Shown: piece after piece, positions 1 through 4,867 of the stretch
Position numbering within the stretch: position 1 is the first letter of the stretch
Layout of the letters: the number at the start of each line of letters is the position of its first letter
NCBI GenBank assembly: GCA_003564925.1
Contig: PXDW01000117.1
Location: 1 to 6,667 of the forward strand
DNA: 6,667 nt
Direction: 5' to 3'
Source of the DNA: Candidatus Woesearchaeota archaeon
Lineage (GTDB): Archaea > Nanobdellota > Nanobdellia > Woesearchaeales > PXDW01
Notes under the pieces: model-generated
What the model was told of the DNA's origin: nothing
Databases searched by the model: none
The model's input: only the letters and a program-made list of their open reading frames with translations
Made by a program: the position numbers and the translations under genes

Positions 1-120
1 ATTATAATCAGTAATTATATTGATATTATAATCAGTAATTATATTGATATTATAATCAGTAATTATATTGATATTATAATCAGTAATTATATTGATATTA
101 TAATCAGTAATTATATTGAT
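1..120. repeat. Tandem repeat, five perfect 24-bp units
   Basis: Five head-to-tail copies of a 24-bp AT-rich unit beginning ATTATAATCA occupy 1-24, 25-48, 49-72, 73-96 and 97-120 with no mismatch and no spacer. Each unit contains a short dyad, TATAAT and ATTATA separated by CAGTA. The array touches the window edge, so its true length is unknown. The unit is a multiple of three and has exactly one stop-free frame on each strand; on the minus strand this frame follows an ATG. It could be a coding minisatellite, an iteron-like array or a contig-end assembly product; the sequence alone does not decide. Confidence 0.97.
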
Positions 121-132
121 AGATTTACCCAT
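1..132 (-). CDS. Possible partial ORF with octapeptide repeats, downstream of gltX
   Basis: An ATG at 132-130 on the minus strand lies 13 nt after the gltX stop codon. It opens a frame that runs off the window edge without a stop. The translation is MGKS followed by five identical copies of INIITDYN, so the whole visible reading frame is the 24-bp tandem repeat. Spacing and strand would suit the second gene of a gltX operon. There is no recognisable domain and no visible ribosome binding site. Because the copies are identical even at third codon positions, selection on the protein cannot be inferred; the array may simply be recent or noncoding. I do not recognise a family and give this only as a candidate. 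Confidence 0.2.
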   Translation of the reverse strand, partial: MGKSINIITDYNINIITDYNINIITDYNINIITDYNINIITDYN

Positions 133-145
133 AAATATTTATCGT

Positions 146-1810
146 CTATTTATGCGTAAACCAGAAAACGTTTTTTCCATCATATCTGCAATACCCAAAC
201 CTTTCAAACTGGATAATGTCACCAGCCTTTATGTTCTTTATACCTTCCTCTGCAAGCCCTTTTTTTATACAACCATCCTCAAATACAACCTCTATCTCAG
301 GAAGCTTTGAAGCTGGAAGGTAATGCATTATCCTGTCCCCTTTTTCCTTATATTTTTCATATTCAAAAGAATCAAAAAACAGCTTGCCATTTTTCTTTAT
401 AAAATTCAAGCAGTCCATGAGCCTGTAAAGCTTTTTTTCTTTTAATTTTCCATAGTCATTTTTAGAAATAAAAAACTCATCCTTTACATCAAAGGTTCTT
501 TTTCCCCTCTTGAGGTAATCAGGATGGGCTAAAAGTGAGACTTTCTGGCTTGGAGCTCCCTCTATCTTTATCTTTACAGGCTCATCAACAAAAAAATACC
601 TGTTGGCCTGCATCTCAATCAATTTTCTGTTCTCAGAATAAAGCGCTTCTATAGGAAGAGTAACTTCATTTGCGCTGAGCCCCGAGTTTATGCAGAACCT
701 TCTTACTGCCTCTGCCATTATGCCTCTTCTCTCTAATGATTGCAGGCTCCATGTTCTGGGGTCGTCCCAGCCCATATATATTCCTTCCAAAACCTCTTTT
801 TTTGATTTTGACTTTGATATTTTAATTCCTTCTATCTGAACTAACCCAGTATGAATAACATCAGGGTGATTCCATCCAAAGATATCCCAGATATATTTCT
901 CCATCTCTGTTTCCATCATCAGGTCTTTTCCCCTAATTATATTTGTTATTCCAAGCTCATGATCATCTATAGCCCAGGAAAACTCAAGCAGGGGCCATAC
1001 CTTGAAATTGTTCTTAACCCTTGGGTGCTTTCTCTCAGATATTCTGAACAAAACCCTATCCCTAAAAGCAGGATTTTTATGCTTCATGTCGGTCTTTATT
1101 CTCAATATGGCTTCCCCTTCTTTATATTTAGTAAGCATGTTCTGCCATTCTTCCACATTCTTTTCAACAGAATTATTTCGGCAAGGGCATTCTATTCCCT
1201 TTGACCTGTTTTCCCTTAATTTTTCAGAAGAGCAAAAGCAAACATAAGCCTTCCCTTTCTTGATAAGTTCTAAAGCGAATTTGTAATATATATGAAGCCT
1301 TTCAGATTTGTAAATAGCATTGTCAATATTGCATCCAAGATATTTTATTCCCTGTAAGATAAGGTCATAAGCCTCTTTTGTAATATTTTTTTCATCAGAT
1401 CCTATGGTGTCATCATAAACCAATATAAGCTTTCCATTGTATCTTTTTGCATACTCATCATTTATAACAAGCTGCTTTGCATTCCCTATGTGCAAAGGCC
1501 CTGATGGGTAAGGGGCTATCCTAAATACAGGATTCTTTTTTATGCTTAATTCAGGAAGGCCTTTTTCTTTCTTTTCCTTTTTATCTTCGCTTATGCCTAA
1601 TTTTTCTATTTCTATTCTCTGCTCATCCAAAGACATGGAATTTATTTTTTTTATAGTCTCATTTACTTTCCGGCTTAATTCTTTCATATTGCCTTTTGCT
1701 TTAGGCTTTTCCTTTATAACAGAGCCAATAACTGCTCCTGGATTGGCTTTTCCATTGTACTTTGATGCATTTAAAAGAGCATATTTTTCAATTGTTTTCT
1801 CAATATCCAT
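146..1810 (-). CDS. gltX: Glutamyl-tRNA synthetase, archaeal type
   Basis: This cytoplasmic class I aminoacyl-tRNA synthetase of 554 residues activates glutamate with ATP and charges tRNA-Glu. Residues 1-95 match the extension typical of archaeal GluRS, including KANPGAVIG at 21-29. The Rossmann-fold signature is PYPSGPLHIGN at 100-110 (HIGH motif as HIGN). The second ATP motif is KISKSKS at 330-336. IIRGKDL at 291-297 is also a family signature. C191-x-C193 and C208-x-C210 look like the zinc knuckle of the connecting peptide. The C-terminal part is the beta-barrel anticodon-binding type shared with GlnRS. Archaea usually lack GlnRS, so this enzyme probably also makes Glu-tRNA-Gln for amidation; that is inferred. 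The start is supported by TTTAAATA centred about 26 bases upstream, implying a leaderless mRNA. Length is normal for the family and no frameshift is seen. Confidence 0.96.
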   Translation of the reverse strand: MDIEKTIEKYALLNASKYNGKANPGAVIGSVIKEKPKAKGNMKELSRKVNETIKKINSMSLDEQRIEIEKLGISEDKKEKKEKGLPELSIKKNPVFRIAPYPSGPLHIGNAKQLVINDEYAKRYNGKLILVYDDTIGSDEKNITKEAYDLILQGIKYLGCNIDNAIYKSERLHIYYKFALELIKKGKAYVCFCSSEKLRENRSKGIECPCRNNSVEKNVEEWQNMLTKYKEGEAILRIKTDMKHKNPAFRDRVLFRISERKHPRVKNNFKVWPLLEFSWAIDDHELGITNIIRGKDLMMETEMEKYIWDIFGWNHPDVIHTGLVQIEGIKISKSKSKKEVLEGIYMGWDDPRTWSLQSLERRGIMAEAVRRFCINSGLSANEVTLPIEALYSENRKLIEMQANRYFFVDEPVKIKIEGAPSQKVSLLAHPDYLKRGKRTFDVKDEFFISKNDYGKLKEKKLYRLMDCLNFIKKNGKLFFDSFEYEKYKEKGDRIMHYLPASKLPEIEVVFEDGCIKKGLAEEGIKNIKAGDIIQFERFGYCRYDGKNVFWFTHK

Positions 1811-1832
1811 GCTTTACTAGAATTAAGGATAG

Positions 1833-1840
1833 TATTTAAA
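1833..1840 (-). promoter_or_regulatory. TATA box for gltX
   Basis: Read on the minus strand the bases are TTTAAATA, a perfect archaeal TATA box, preceded by an A-rich stretch (AAAAACC) suitable as the TFB recognition element. Its centre is about 26 bases from the gltX ATG, which places the transcription start at or next to the A of the start codon. Confidence 0.7.
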
Positions 1841-1852
1841 GGTTTTTACTTT

Positions 1853-1868
1853 CGAAAAGTATATATAA
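1853..1868 (+). promoter_or_regulatory. BRE and TATA box for the histone gene
   Basis: CGAAAAGTATATATAA combines a purine-rich TFB recognition element with a TATA box (TATATAA at 1862-1868). The TATA centre lies about 25 bases before the histone ATG, so transcription should begin at the start codon and the mRNA should be leaderless. This box and the divergent gltX box are only about 20 bases apart in the same 79-bp intergenic region. Confidence 0.65.
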
Positions 1869-1889
1869 TCCTGTTGCTTAAACTATTTT

Positions 1890-2108
1890 ATGGGAAAAAA
1901 TAAAGAGATAATTGCGGATGCGCCTTTAGCCAGAGTTTTAAAGAAACTAGGGGCTAAGAGGGTTAGTGATGATGCTGCAAGAGTATTCGCAAACATACTT
2001 ATGGAAAAAGCTGATGAGATTGCTGCTCAGGCAGTAAAAATGGCAAATCATGCCGGAAGAAAAACTGTGCATGAGTCTGATATAAAATTGGCAGCAAAAA
2101 AGTATTAG
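1890..2108 (+). CDS. Archaeal histone, HMfB type
   Basis: This 72-residue single histone-fold protein binds and wraps DNA as dimers and larger stacks. The sequence aligns with HMfB with an offset of five residues. RVSDDA at 24-29 gives loop 1 (R24 equals HMfB R19), and R57-K58-T59 gives the loop 2 Arg-Thr pair that contacts the DNA backbone. H54 and D64 correspond to HMfB H49 and D59, the residues that join dimers into tetramers, so assembly beyond a dimer is expected. The protein has a few extra N-terminal residues (MGKNKEIIAD) and essentially no C-terminal tail. The ATG coincides with the predicted transcription start from the TATATAA box. A T8 run follows at 2133-2140. The next gene has very different base composition, so this is probably a single-gene unit. 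Confidence 0.96.
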   Translation: MGKNKEIIADAPLARVLKKLGAKRVSDDAARVFANILMEKADEIAAQAVKMANHAGRKTVHESDIKLAAKKY

Positions 2109-2132
2109 ATCTATAATAATGTATATTCTTCA

Positions 2133-2140
2133 TTTTTTTT
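2133..2140 (+). terminator. Oligo-T terminator after the histone gene
   Basis: An unbroken run of eight T residues lies 24 bases after the histone stop codon. T-rich tracts without a strong hairpin are the usual intrinsic terminators of archaeal RNA polymerase. The flanking TTCA and TGAA could pair weakly around it. Confidence 0.45.
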
Positions 2141-2170
2141 GAATAAAGCACTAGACATTTATCAAAAAAG

Positions 2171-2178
2171 AATATAAG
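2171..2178 (+). promoter_or_regulatory. Candidate TATA box for the homing endonuclease
   Basis: AATATAAG is centred about 29 bases before the ATG at 2204 and preceded by an A-rich run. This would give a leader of about three nucleotides. The match is weaker than for neighbouring genes and the surroundings are uniformly AT-rich, so chance is a real alternative. Confidence 0.35.
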
Positions 2179-2203
2179 TCAATTCATTACATATTGTATT
2201 AAT

Positions 2204-2962
2204 ATGAATAGATTAAAAAAAGAAATAAAACTAGATATTATTCATCAAATTAAAAATGGAATTTCTATCAACAATATATCCAGAAAAATGTGTCTATCAA
2301 AATCCACAATTTATTATTACTATAAAAAAATTAAAGGGAGAAAATATAAAAAATTGAATATATCACCAAAATACTCTAGAAAAGAAGGAGAAATTGTTGG
2401 TATTTTCGCTGGTGACGGAAGCCAATATTTTGAACCTAAGAGATATAAATATGAAGTAAATATCCATTTTGGATATAAAAATAAGAAATATGCTTTATAT
2501 GTAAAAAAATTATATAGTGGTTATTTTGGAAAAAAATTTGAATTGTACAATGAAAAAAATAAAAATCTAAGATTAAGAACCAGTTCAAAAGAGATTTATA
2601 ACTACTTTCATTATTATTTAGACTTTATACCGCAAACCAAGCATTCTACAGTTAAATTAAAGACATTCAAATTATCTAAGAATTTTAATTTAGGTTTTTT
2701 AAAAGGTTTTGTTGATACAGATGGATGTGTTTATTTTAAAAATAATAAGAAAAAAGTAAGTGTATGTTTTTACACAACTTCAAAACAATTATCATTTCAA
2801 CTGATGAGAATTCTTTATAGTTTAGAACTACAATATAGTTATTATATTACAAGAAGAGAAAACTGGAAACCTTTACATAATATAAAGCTTTTACAACAAA
2901 GTGTAGAAACATTTTTAAATATGGTTAAACCTTTCAAAGCAAATAGAATAAAGGGCCAGTAG
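2204..2962 (+). CDS. LAGLIDADG homing endonuclease with N-terminal helix-turn-helix
   Basis: This 252-residue protein is probably a mobile site-specific endonuclease. Residues 6-44 look like a helix-turn-helix (ISINNISRKMCLSKSTIYYY at its core). Two LAGLIDADG motifs follow: IVGIFAGDG at 64-72 and FLKGFVDTDG at 165-174. D71 and D173 are the expected metal-binding catalytic acids. The two motifs are about 100 residues apart, so one chain can form the pseudo-dimer that cuts an asymmetric site. The gene is free-standing, not inside another reading frame. Four 60-base lines counted by hand (2221, 2281, 2461, 2701) contain 49 G+C in 240 (20%), against 76 in 180 (42%) for three lines of gltX, suggesting recent arrival. 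Its last two codons and its stop lie inside the following tRNA-Ala, and a tRNA-type TATA box lies inside its 3' coding part. The target site is unknown. A transcription regulator is a less likely reading, given both intact catalytic motifs. Confidence 0.87.
   Translation: MNRLKKEIKLDIIHQIKNGISINNISRKMCLSKSTIYYYYKKIKGRKYKKLNISPKYSRKEGEIVGIFAGDGSQYFEPKRYKYEVNIHFGYKNKKYALYVKKLYSGYFGKKFELYNEKNKNLRLRTSSKEIYNYFHYYLDFIPQTKHSTVKLKTFKLSKNFNLGFLKGFVDTDGCVYFKNNKKKVSVCFYTTSKQLSFQLMRILYSLELQYSYYITRRENWKPLHNIKLLQQSVETFLNMVKPFKANRIKGQ
2914..2921 (+). promoter_or_regulatory. Candidate TATA box for tRNA-Ala, inside the endonuclease gene
   Basis: TTTAAATA here is the same octamer found before gltX, the HIT gene and the second tRNA. 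Its centre is about 35 bases before the first tRNA base, so a start near 2944 would give a leader of roughly nine bases for RNase P to remove. It is encoded by the endonuclease codons for F-L-N-M. If real, the tRNA, ferredoxin and HAD genes are expressed from a promoter inside the mobile gene. Confidence 0.5.
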
Positions 2963-3041
2963 CTCAGCCTGGTAGAGTGCTGCATTGGCTATGTACCAAC
3001 CAAAAATGCGGAGGCCCCGGGTTCGAATCCCGGCTGGGCCA
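2953..3041 (+). tRNA. tRNA-Ala (anticodon GGC) with one intron
   Basis: The mature form is 74 nt after removing 15 nt. Acceptor strands are 2953-2959 (GGGCCAG) and 3034-3040 (CTGGGCC), with discriminator A3041 and no encoded CCA. The D-stem is GCTC at 2962-2965 with GAGT at 2975-2978. The anticodon stem is CTGCA at 2980-2984 with TGCGG at 3007-3011. Anticodon GGC is at 2987-2989 after T32-T33. The variable loop is AGGCC, and the T-arm is CCGGG, TTCGAAT, CCCGG at 3017-3033. Body and anticodon indicate alanine. Oddities are a G3-G70 mismatch (2955 and 3038) where tRNA-Ala normally has G3-U70, a G-U pair closing the D-stem, a U-G pair in the anticodon stem, and U37 if the fold-predicted splice sites are right. 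The 5' end overlaps the endonuclease gene. Isoacceptor confidence is good; functionality is less certain because of position 70. Confidence 0.88.
2991..3005 (+). other. tRNA-Ala intron, canonical position 37/38
   Basis: The expected BHB fold places the four-pair central helix between TTGG at 2985-2988 and CCAA at 3000-3003. The three-base bulges are CTA at 2989-2991 and AAA at 3004-3006. Cutting after the second base of each bulge removes 2991-3005. The outer helix is the anticodon stem itself. The inner helix is poor (one T-A pair and an 8-base loop), so this is a relaxed motif. Shifting by one base (2990-3004) would give the more usual A37 but breaks the cut rule; the exact boundary is uncertain by one base. 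Confidence 0.7.
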
Positions 3042-3050
3042 TAAAATAAA

Positions 3051-3260
3051 ATGGTAATAAAAATAGATTATGAAAAATGCTGCTGGAAAGATGGCAGATG
3101 CACCAGCTGCTCATGTAATGGAACTTGCAATGGCTGTGTTGAAGCATGCCCAAAAAGCGCTATAGAAAAGGGGAAAACAGTACGAATAAATGCAGAAAAA
3201 TGCAATGAGTGCGGATTATGCATATCAGCATGCAAGCATGGCGCAATATCATTAATCTAA
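3051..3260 (+). CDS. Cysteine-rich two-cluster [4Fe-4S] ferredoxin
   Basis: This 69-residue soluble protein has 12 cysteines. The second half has a textbook cluster site, C51-x2-C54-x2-C57-x3-C61. The first half has C26-x2-C29-x3-C33-P, but the expected fourth ligand position (23) is Asn. C22 or another of the extra cysteines C10, C11, C17 and C20 must complete the site. The N-terminus (YEKCCWKDGRCTSC) is unusually rich in cysteine for a bacterial-type ferredoxin. Its role is electron transfer to an unidentified partner; none of the neighbours is an obvious oxidoreductase. The ATG is only 9 nt after the tRNA-Ala 3' end and there is no TATA box at the usual distance, because that position is the T-arm of the tRNA. 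Expression by read-through from the tRNA is therefore likely. The HAD gene follows after 12 nt in the same direction. Confidence 0.9.
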   Translation: MVIKIDYEKCCWKDGRCTSCSCNGTCNGCVEACPKSAIEKGKTVRINAEKCNECGLCISACKHGAISLI

Positions 3261-3272
3261 TTTTAATCTAAA

Positions 3273-3935
3273 ATGAAAATAAAAGCTATAATATTCGATG
3301 TTGATGACACCCTTATAAGCACTTCAGAATTTGCCTTTATTAATATGAACAAGGCAGCTGAAATTCTTAGATTAGACAAAATAAGCAAGGATAAGTTTCT
3401 AAAGCATTGGGGACATACAACTGAAAAGATGGTCAGATCGCACTGGCCAGAACTTGATTTTAAAGATTTCAGGGAAGCCTATGAGAAGCTTAAATTTGAA
3501 GGGCACTACCCAATATTAGAGGGAACATGGGAAACCCTAGAATTTTTAAAAAATAAGCCGATTGTTCTTGGAATTCTCACGTCAAGAACCTCTGACTCTC
3601 TCCCGAAAAGGTTTAAGCAGATAAATTTAAGCCTTGATTATTTCAAGTTTATACAGTATGCTGATGACACAGACTTCCATAAGCCCGATCCGAAAGTTTT
3701 TGAGCCCATACTTAAAAGATTTTCTGATATTGGTATAAAAAGGAATGATATTCTTTATATAGGAGATCATATTTATGATGCAAGGGCTGCTTTGGGAAAT
3801 AATTTAAAATTTTTAGGGGTTTTATCAGGAACTACTGAAAAAATCAGATTTATGGAAGAAGGAGTAAAAGAAGAAAACATAATAAGCTCAGTAAAAGATT
3901 TTAAAGAATGGTTTAATAAAAATATTAAGCTATAA
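3273..3935 (+). CDS. HAD-superfamily hydrolase, phosphoglycolate phosphatase-like
   Basis: This 220-residue cytoplasmic phosphatase-type protein carries all four HAD motifs. Motif I is FDVDDT at 8-13 (D9 nucleophile, D11 acid/base). Motif II is in ILTSRT at 101-106. Motif III is K137 in HKPDP. Motif IV is GDHIYD at 164-169 (D165, D169). The insert between motifs I and II (about 15-90) is helical and suits a C1 cap over a small phosphorylated substrate. The cap-type architecture resembles phosphoglycolate and related phosphatases, but the substrate cannot be read from the sequence. The gene lies 12 nt after the ferredoxin with no promoter or Shine-Dalgarno sequence visible between them, so the two are probably co-transcribed. 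Its stop codon overlaps the stop of the convergent small membrane protein gene by 6 bases. Confidence 0.88.
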   Translation: MKIKAIIFDVDDTLISTSEFAFINMNKAAEILRLDKISKDKFLKHWGHTTEKMVRSHWPELDFKDFREAYEKLKFEGHYPILEGTWETLEFLKNKPIVLGILTSRTSDSLPKRFKQINLSLDYFKFIQYADDTDFHKPDPKVFEPILKRFSDIGIKRNDILYIGDHIYDARAALGNNLKFLGVLSGTTEKIRFMEEGVKEENIISSVKDFKEWFNKNIKL

Positions 3936-4190
3936 GATTCTGAATGCCTTAAGCAAAGAAAAAGCAGCTACAATGACGCATAAGAAAAGCAATACCCTCA
4001 AGAATATGCTTTTGGCTTTATGCAGGTTTACATGCTTAAATGCATGCTCAACAAGTTTTTCATCATAATCATGCTCAATTAGTTTTTTCTTTATTGAATG
4101 TTCTGCATAACCATGTTTTTTTGTTTTTCTTATATAATCGACAGCTTTTTTTATATTTTCTTTTTTTATGCTGTCGTCATGCTTTTTCAT
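3930..4190 (-). CDS. Small single-pass membrane protein, function unknown
   Basis: I choose the ATG at 4190-4188 (86 residues) over an in-frame ATG at 4211-4209, because a TTTATAAA box at 4214-4221 lies about 27 bases upstream of the former, as in the other leaderless genes here. From the chosen start the first half is charged and helical: AVDYIRKTKKHGYAEHSIKK, then KLIEHDYDEKLVEHAFKHV. The G-Y...I...L pattern resembles the small three-helix domains often found attached to membrane segments in DPANN proteins, though I cannot name the family. Residues 62-80 form one hydrophobic helix (IFLRVLLFLCVIVAAFSLL), followed by a short K/R tail. There is no signal-peptide cleavage pattern; the charged N-terminal domain is probably cytoplasmic. 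It converges on the HAD gene with overlapping stop codons. Confidence 0.68.
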   Translation of the reverse strand: MKKHDDSIKKENIKKAVDYIRKTKKHGYAEHSIKKKLIEHDYDEKLVEHAFKHVNLHKAKSIFLRVLLFLCVIVAAFSLLKAFRIL

Positions 4191-4213
4191 AAAAATGATG
4201 GAGAAATTCATAG

Positions 4214-4221
4214 TTTATAAA
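4214..4221 (-). promoter_or_regulatory. TATA box deciding the start of the small membrane protein
   Basis: TTTATAAA is self-complementary and is read here for the minus strand. Its centre is about 27 bases from the ATG at 4190, the same geometry as other promoters in the window. It lies too close to the alternative ATG at 4211 to serve it, which favours the shorter protein. Confidence 0.5.
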
Positions 4222-4267
4222 ATTTGTTTATCACTCAAAATAAATAACTATAATTTAACAAAATATA

Positions 4268-4275
4268 TTTAAATA
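4268..4275 (+). promoter_or_regulatory. TATA box for the HIT gene
   Basis: TTTAAATA is centred about 25 bases before the ATG at 4296, with an A-rich stretch just upstream. This implies a leaderless transcript. It shares the 105-bp divergent intergenic region 4191-4295 with the small membrane protein promoter. Confidence 0.7.
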
Positions 4276-4295
4276 GGTATTGATTTATAAAAAAA

Positions 4296-4709
4296 ATGGA
4301 CAATTGTATATTCTGCAAGATAGTAAAAGGAGAAATTCCATCTAGTAAAGTTTATGAAGATGAACATTCGCTTGCTTTTTTAGACATAGCTCCTGTCCAT
4401 AAAGGACATACTTTAGTTATACCCAAGAGACATTTTGAAGATCTGACAAAGATTCCTGAAAAGGATTTGCAAGAGCTAATAAAATCTGTAAAAAAAGTTT
4501 CTATTGCTGTAGAAAAGGCTGTTAAGGCTGATGGCTTCAACCTAAATATAAGCAATAAGAAAGCAGCAGGCCAGGTTATATTTCATGCGCATTTCCATAT
4601 TATACCAAGATTTGAAAATGACGGGCTGAAACTATGGCCTAAAGGTTTTAATTATAAAGAAGGAGAAATGCAGGAATTTGCCAAAAAAATAGAGAAAAAT
4701 ATAGAATAA
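4296..4709 (+). CDS. HIT-family nucleotide hydrolase, Hint type
   Basis: This 137-residue cytoplasmic protein belongs to the histidine-triad superfamily, whose Hint branch hydrolyses nucleoside phosphoramidates and aminoacyl-adenylates. The triad is H97-A-H99-F-H101-I-I within FHAHFHIIPR, with H99 the expected nucleophile. The GQ at 92-93 just before it is typical of the branch. C4 and C7 in CIFCKI, with H46 and H97, fit the zinc site of zinc-containing HIT proteins. The nucleotide-binding segment FLDIAPVHKGHTLVIPKRH at 28-46 is well conserved. The length is normal. The exact substrate (AMP-lysine type, dinucleoside polyphosphate or other) cannot be fixed from the sequence. The gene has its own promoter and no SD sequence, and is followed after 52 bases by a tRNA with a separate promoter. 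Confidence 0.93.
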   Translation: MDNCIFCKIVKGEIPSSKVYEDEHSLAFLDIAPVHKGHTLVIPKRHFEDLTKIPEKDLQELIKSVKKVSIAVEKAVKADGFNLNISNKKAAGQVIFHAHFHIIPRFENDGLKLWPKGFNYKEGEMQEFAKKIEKNIE

Positions 4710-4731
4710 AACTAGAATAAACAAAAATCTT

Positions 4732-4739
4732 TTTAAATA
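4732..4739 (+). promoter_or_regulatory. TATA box for the CAT-anticodon tRNA
   Basis: TTTAAATA is centred about 26 bases before the first tRNA base (4762) and preceded by AAAAATCT, a fair TFB recognition element. The predicted start is at or within one base of the mature 5' end, leaving little or no leader for RNase P. It probably also drives the HAD gene that follows the tRNA. Confidence 0.7.
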
Positions 4740-4793
4740 GGCGGTTTTTCTAAAATATTACGGCGATGTAGCTCAGCCTGGTTAGAGCGCTAC

Positions 4794-4812
4794 AAAGTTT
4801 TTACTTGGCGAG
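4794..4812 (+). other. tRNA intron 1 at noncanonical position 30/31
   Basis: The 19-nt intron sits in the anticodon stem between C30 (4793) and G31 (4813). A complete hBHBh' fold supports it. The outer helix is GAG 4785-4787 with CTC 4814-4816. The 3-base bulges are 4792-4794 and 4811-4813. The central helix is CGCT 4788-4791 with GGCG 4807-4810 (one G-U). The inner helix is AAGT 4795-4798 with ACTT 4803-4806, closed by a TTTT loop. Cutting after the second base of each bulge restores a perfect anticodon stem. Confidence 0.87.
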
Positions 4813-4819
4813 GCTCATA

Positions 4820-4867
4820 AATTTGAGCGATGATCCTTCGGGAAATGATTAACTCACTAACTGGGTT
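4820..4867 (+). other. tRNA intron 2 at canonical position 37/38
   Basis: The 48-nt intron lies between A37 (4819) and A38 (4868). The central helix is CTCA 4814-4817 with TGGG 4862-4865 (one U-G). The bulges are TAA 4818-4820 and TTA 4866-4868. The outer helix is the anticodon stem, which exists only once intron 1 is gone. Inside, TGAG 4824-4827 can pair with CTCA 4853-4856, and TCC 4834-4836 with GGA 4841-4843 around a TTCG tetraloop. There is no open reading frame of note. Confidence 0.87.

Noticed and set aside
1..120. CRISPR array
   Set aside because: The units are head-to-tail with no spacers and only 24 bp in total, so there is no repeat-spacer structure.
116..310. Plus-strand ORF of 64 codons
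   Set aside because: It overlaps the 3' end of gltX in antisense and has no domain or promoter; the gltX frame is clearly the coding one.
2985..2989. Anticodon TGG (tRNA-Pro) for the first tRNA
   Set aside because: With the CTGCA/TGCGG stem fixed, positions 32-33 are T-T and the anticodon is GGC. The D-arm, variable loop and T-arm also resemble tRNA-Ala, not tRNA-Pro.
2953..3041. Bulged base in place of the G3-G70 mismatch
   Set aside because: Bulging a G in the 3' strand leaves G1 opposite A73 and loses a terminal pair, which is worse than one internal mismatch.
2204..3041. Endonuclease encoded inside a tRNA or protein intron, or as an intein
   Set aside because: The histone gene upstream is intact and the tRNA is contiguous apart from its 15-nt intron, so the gene is free-standing.
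4188..4211. Longer start (ATG at 4211) for the small membrane protein
   Set aside because: No TATA-like box lies about 26 bases upstream of it, while TTTATAAA fits the ATG at 4190. The longer form remains possible.
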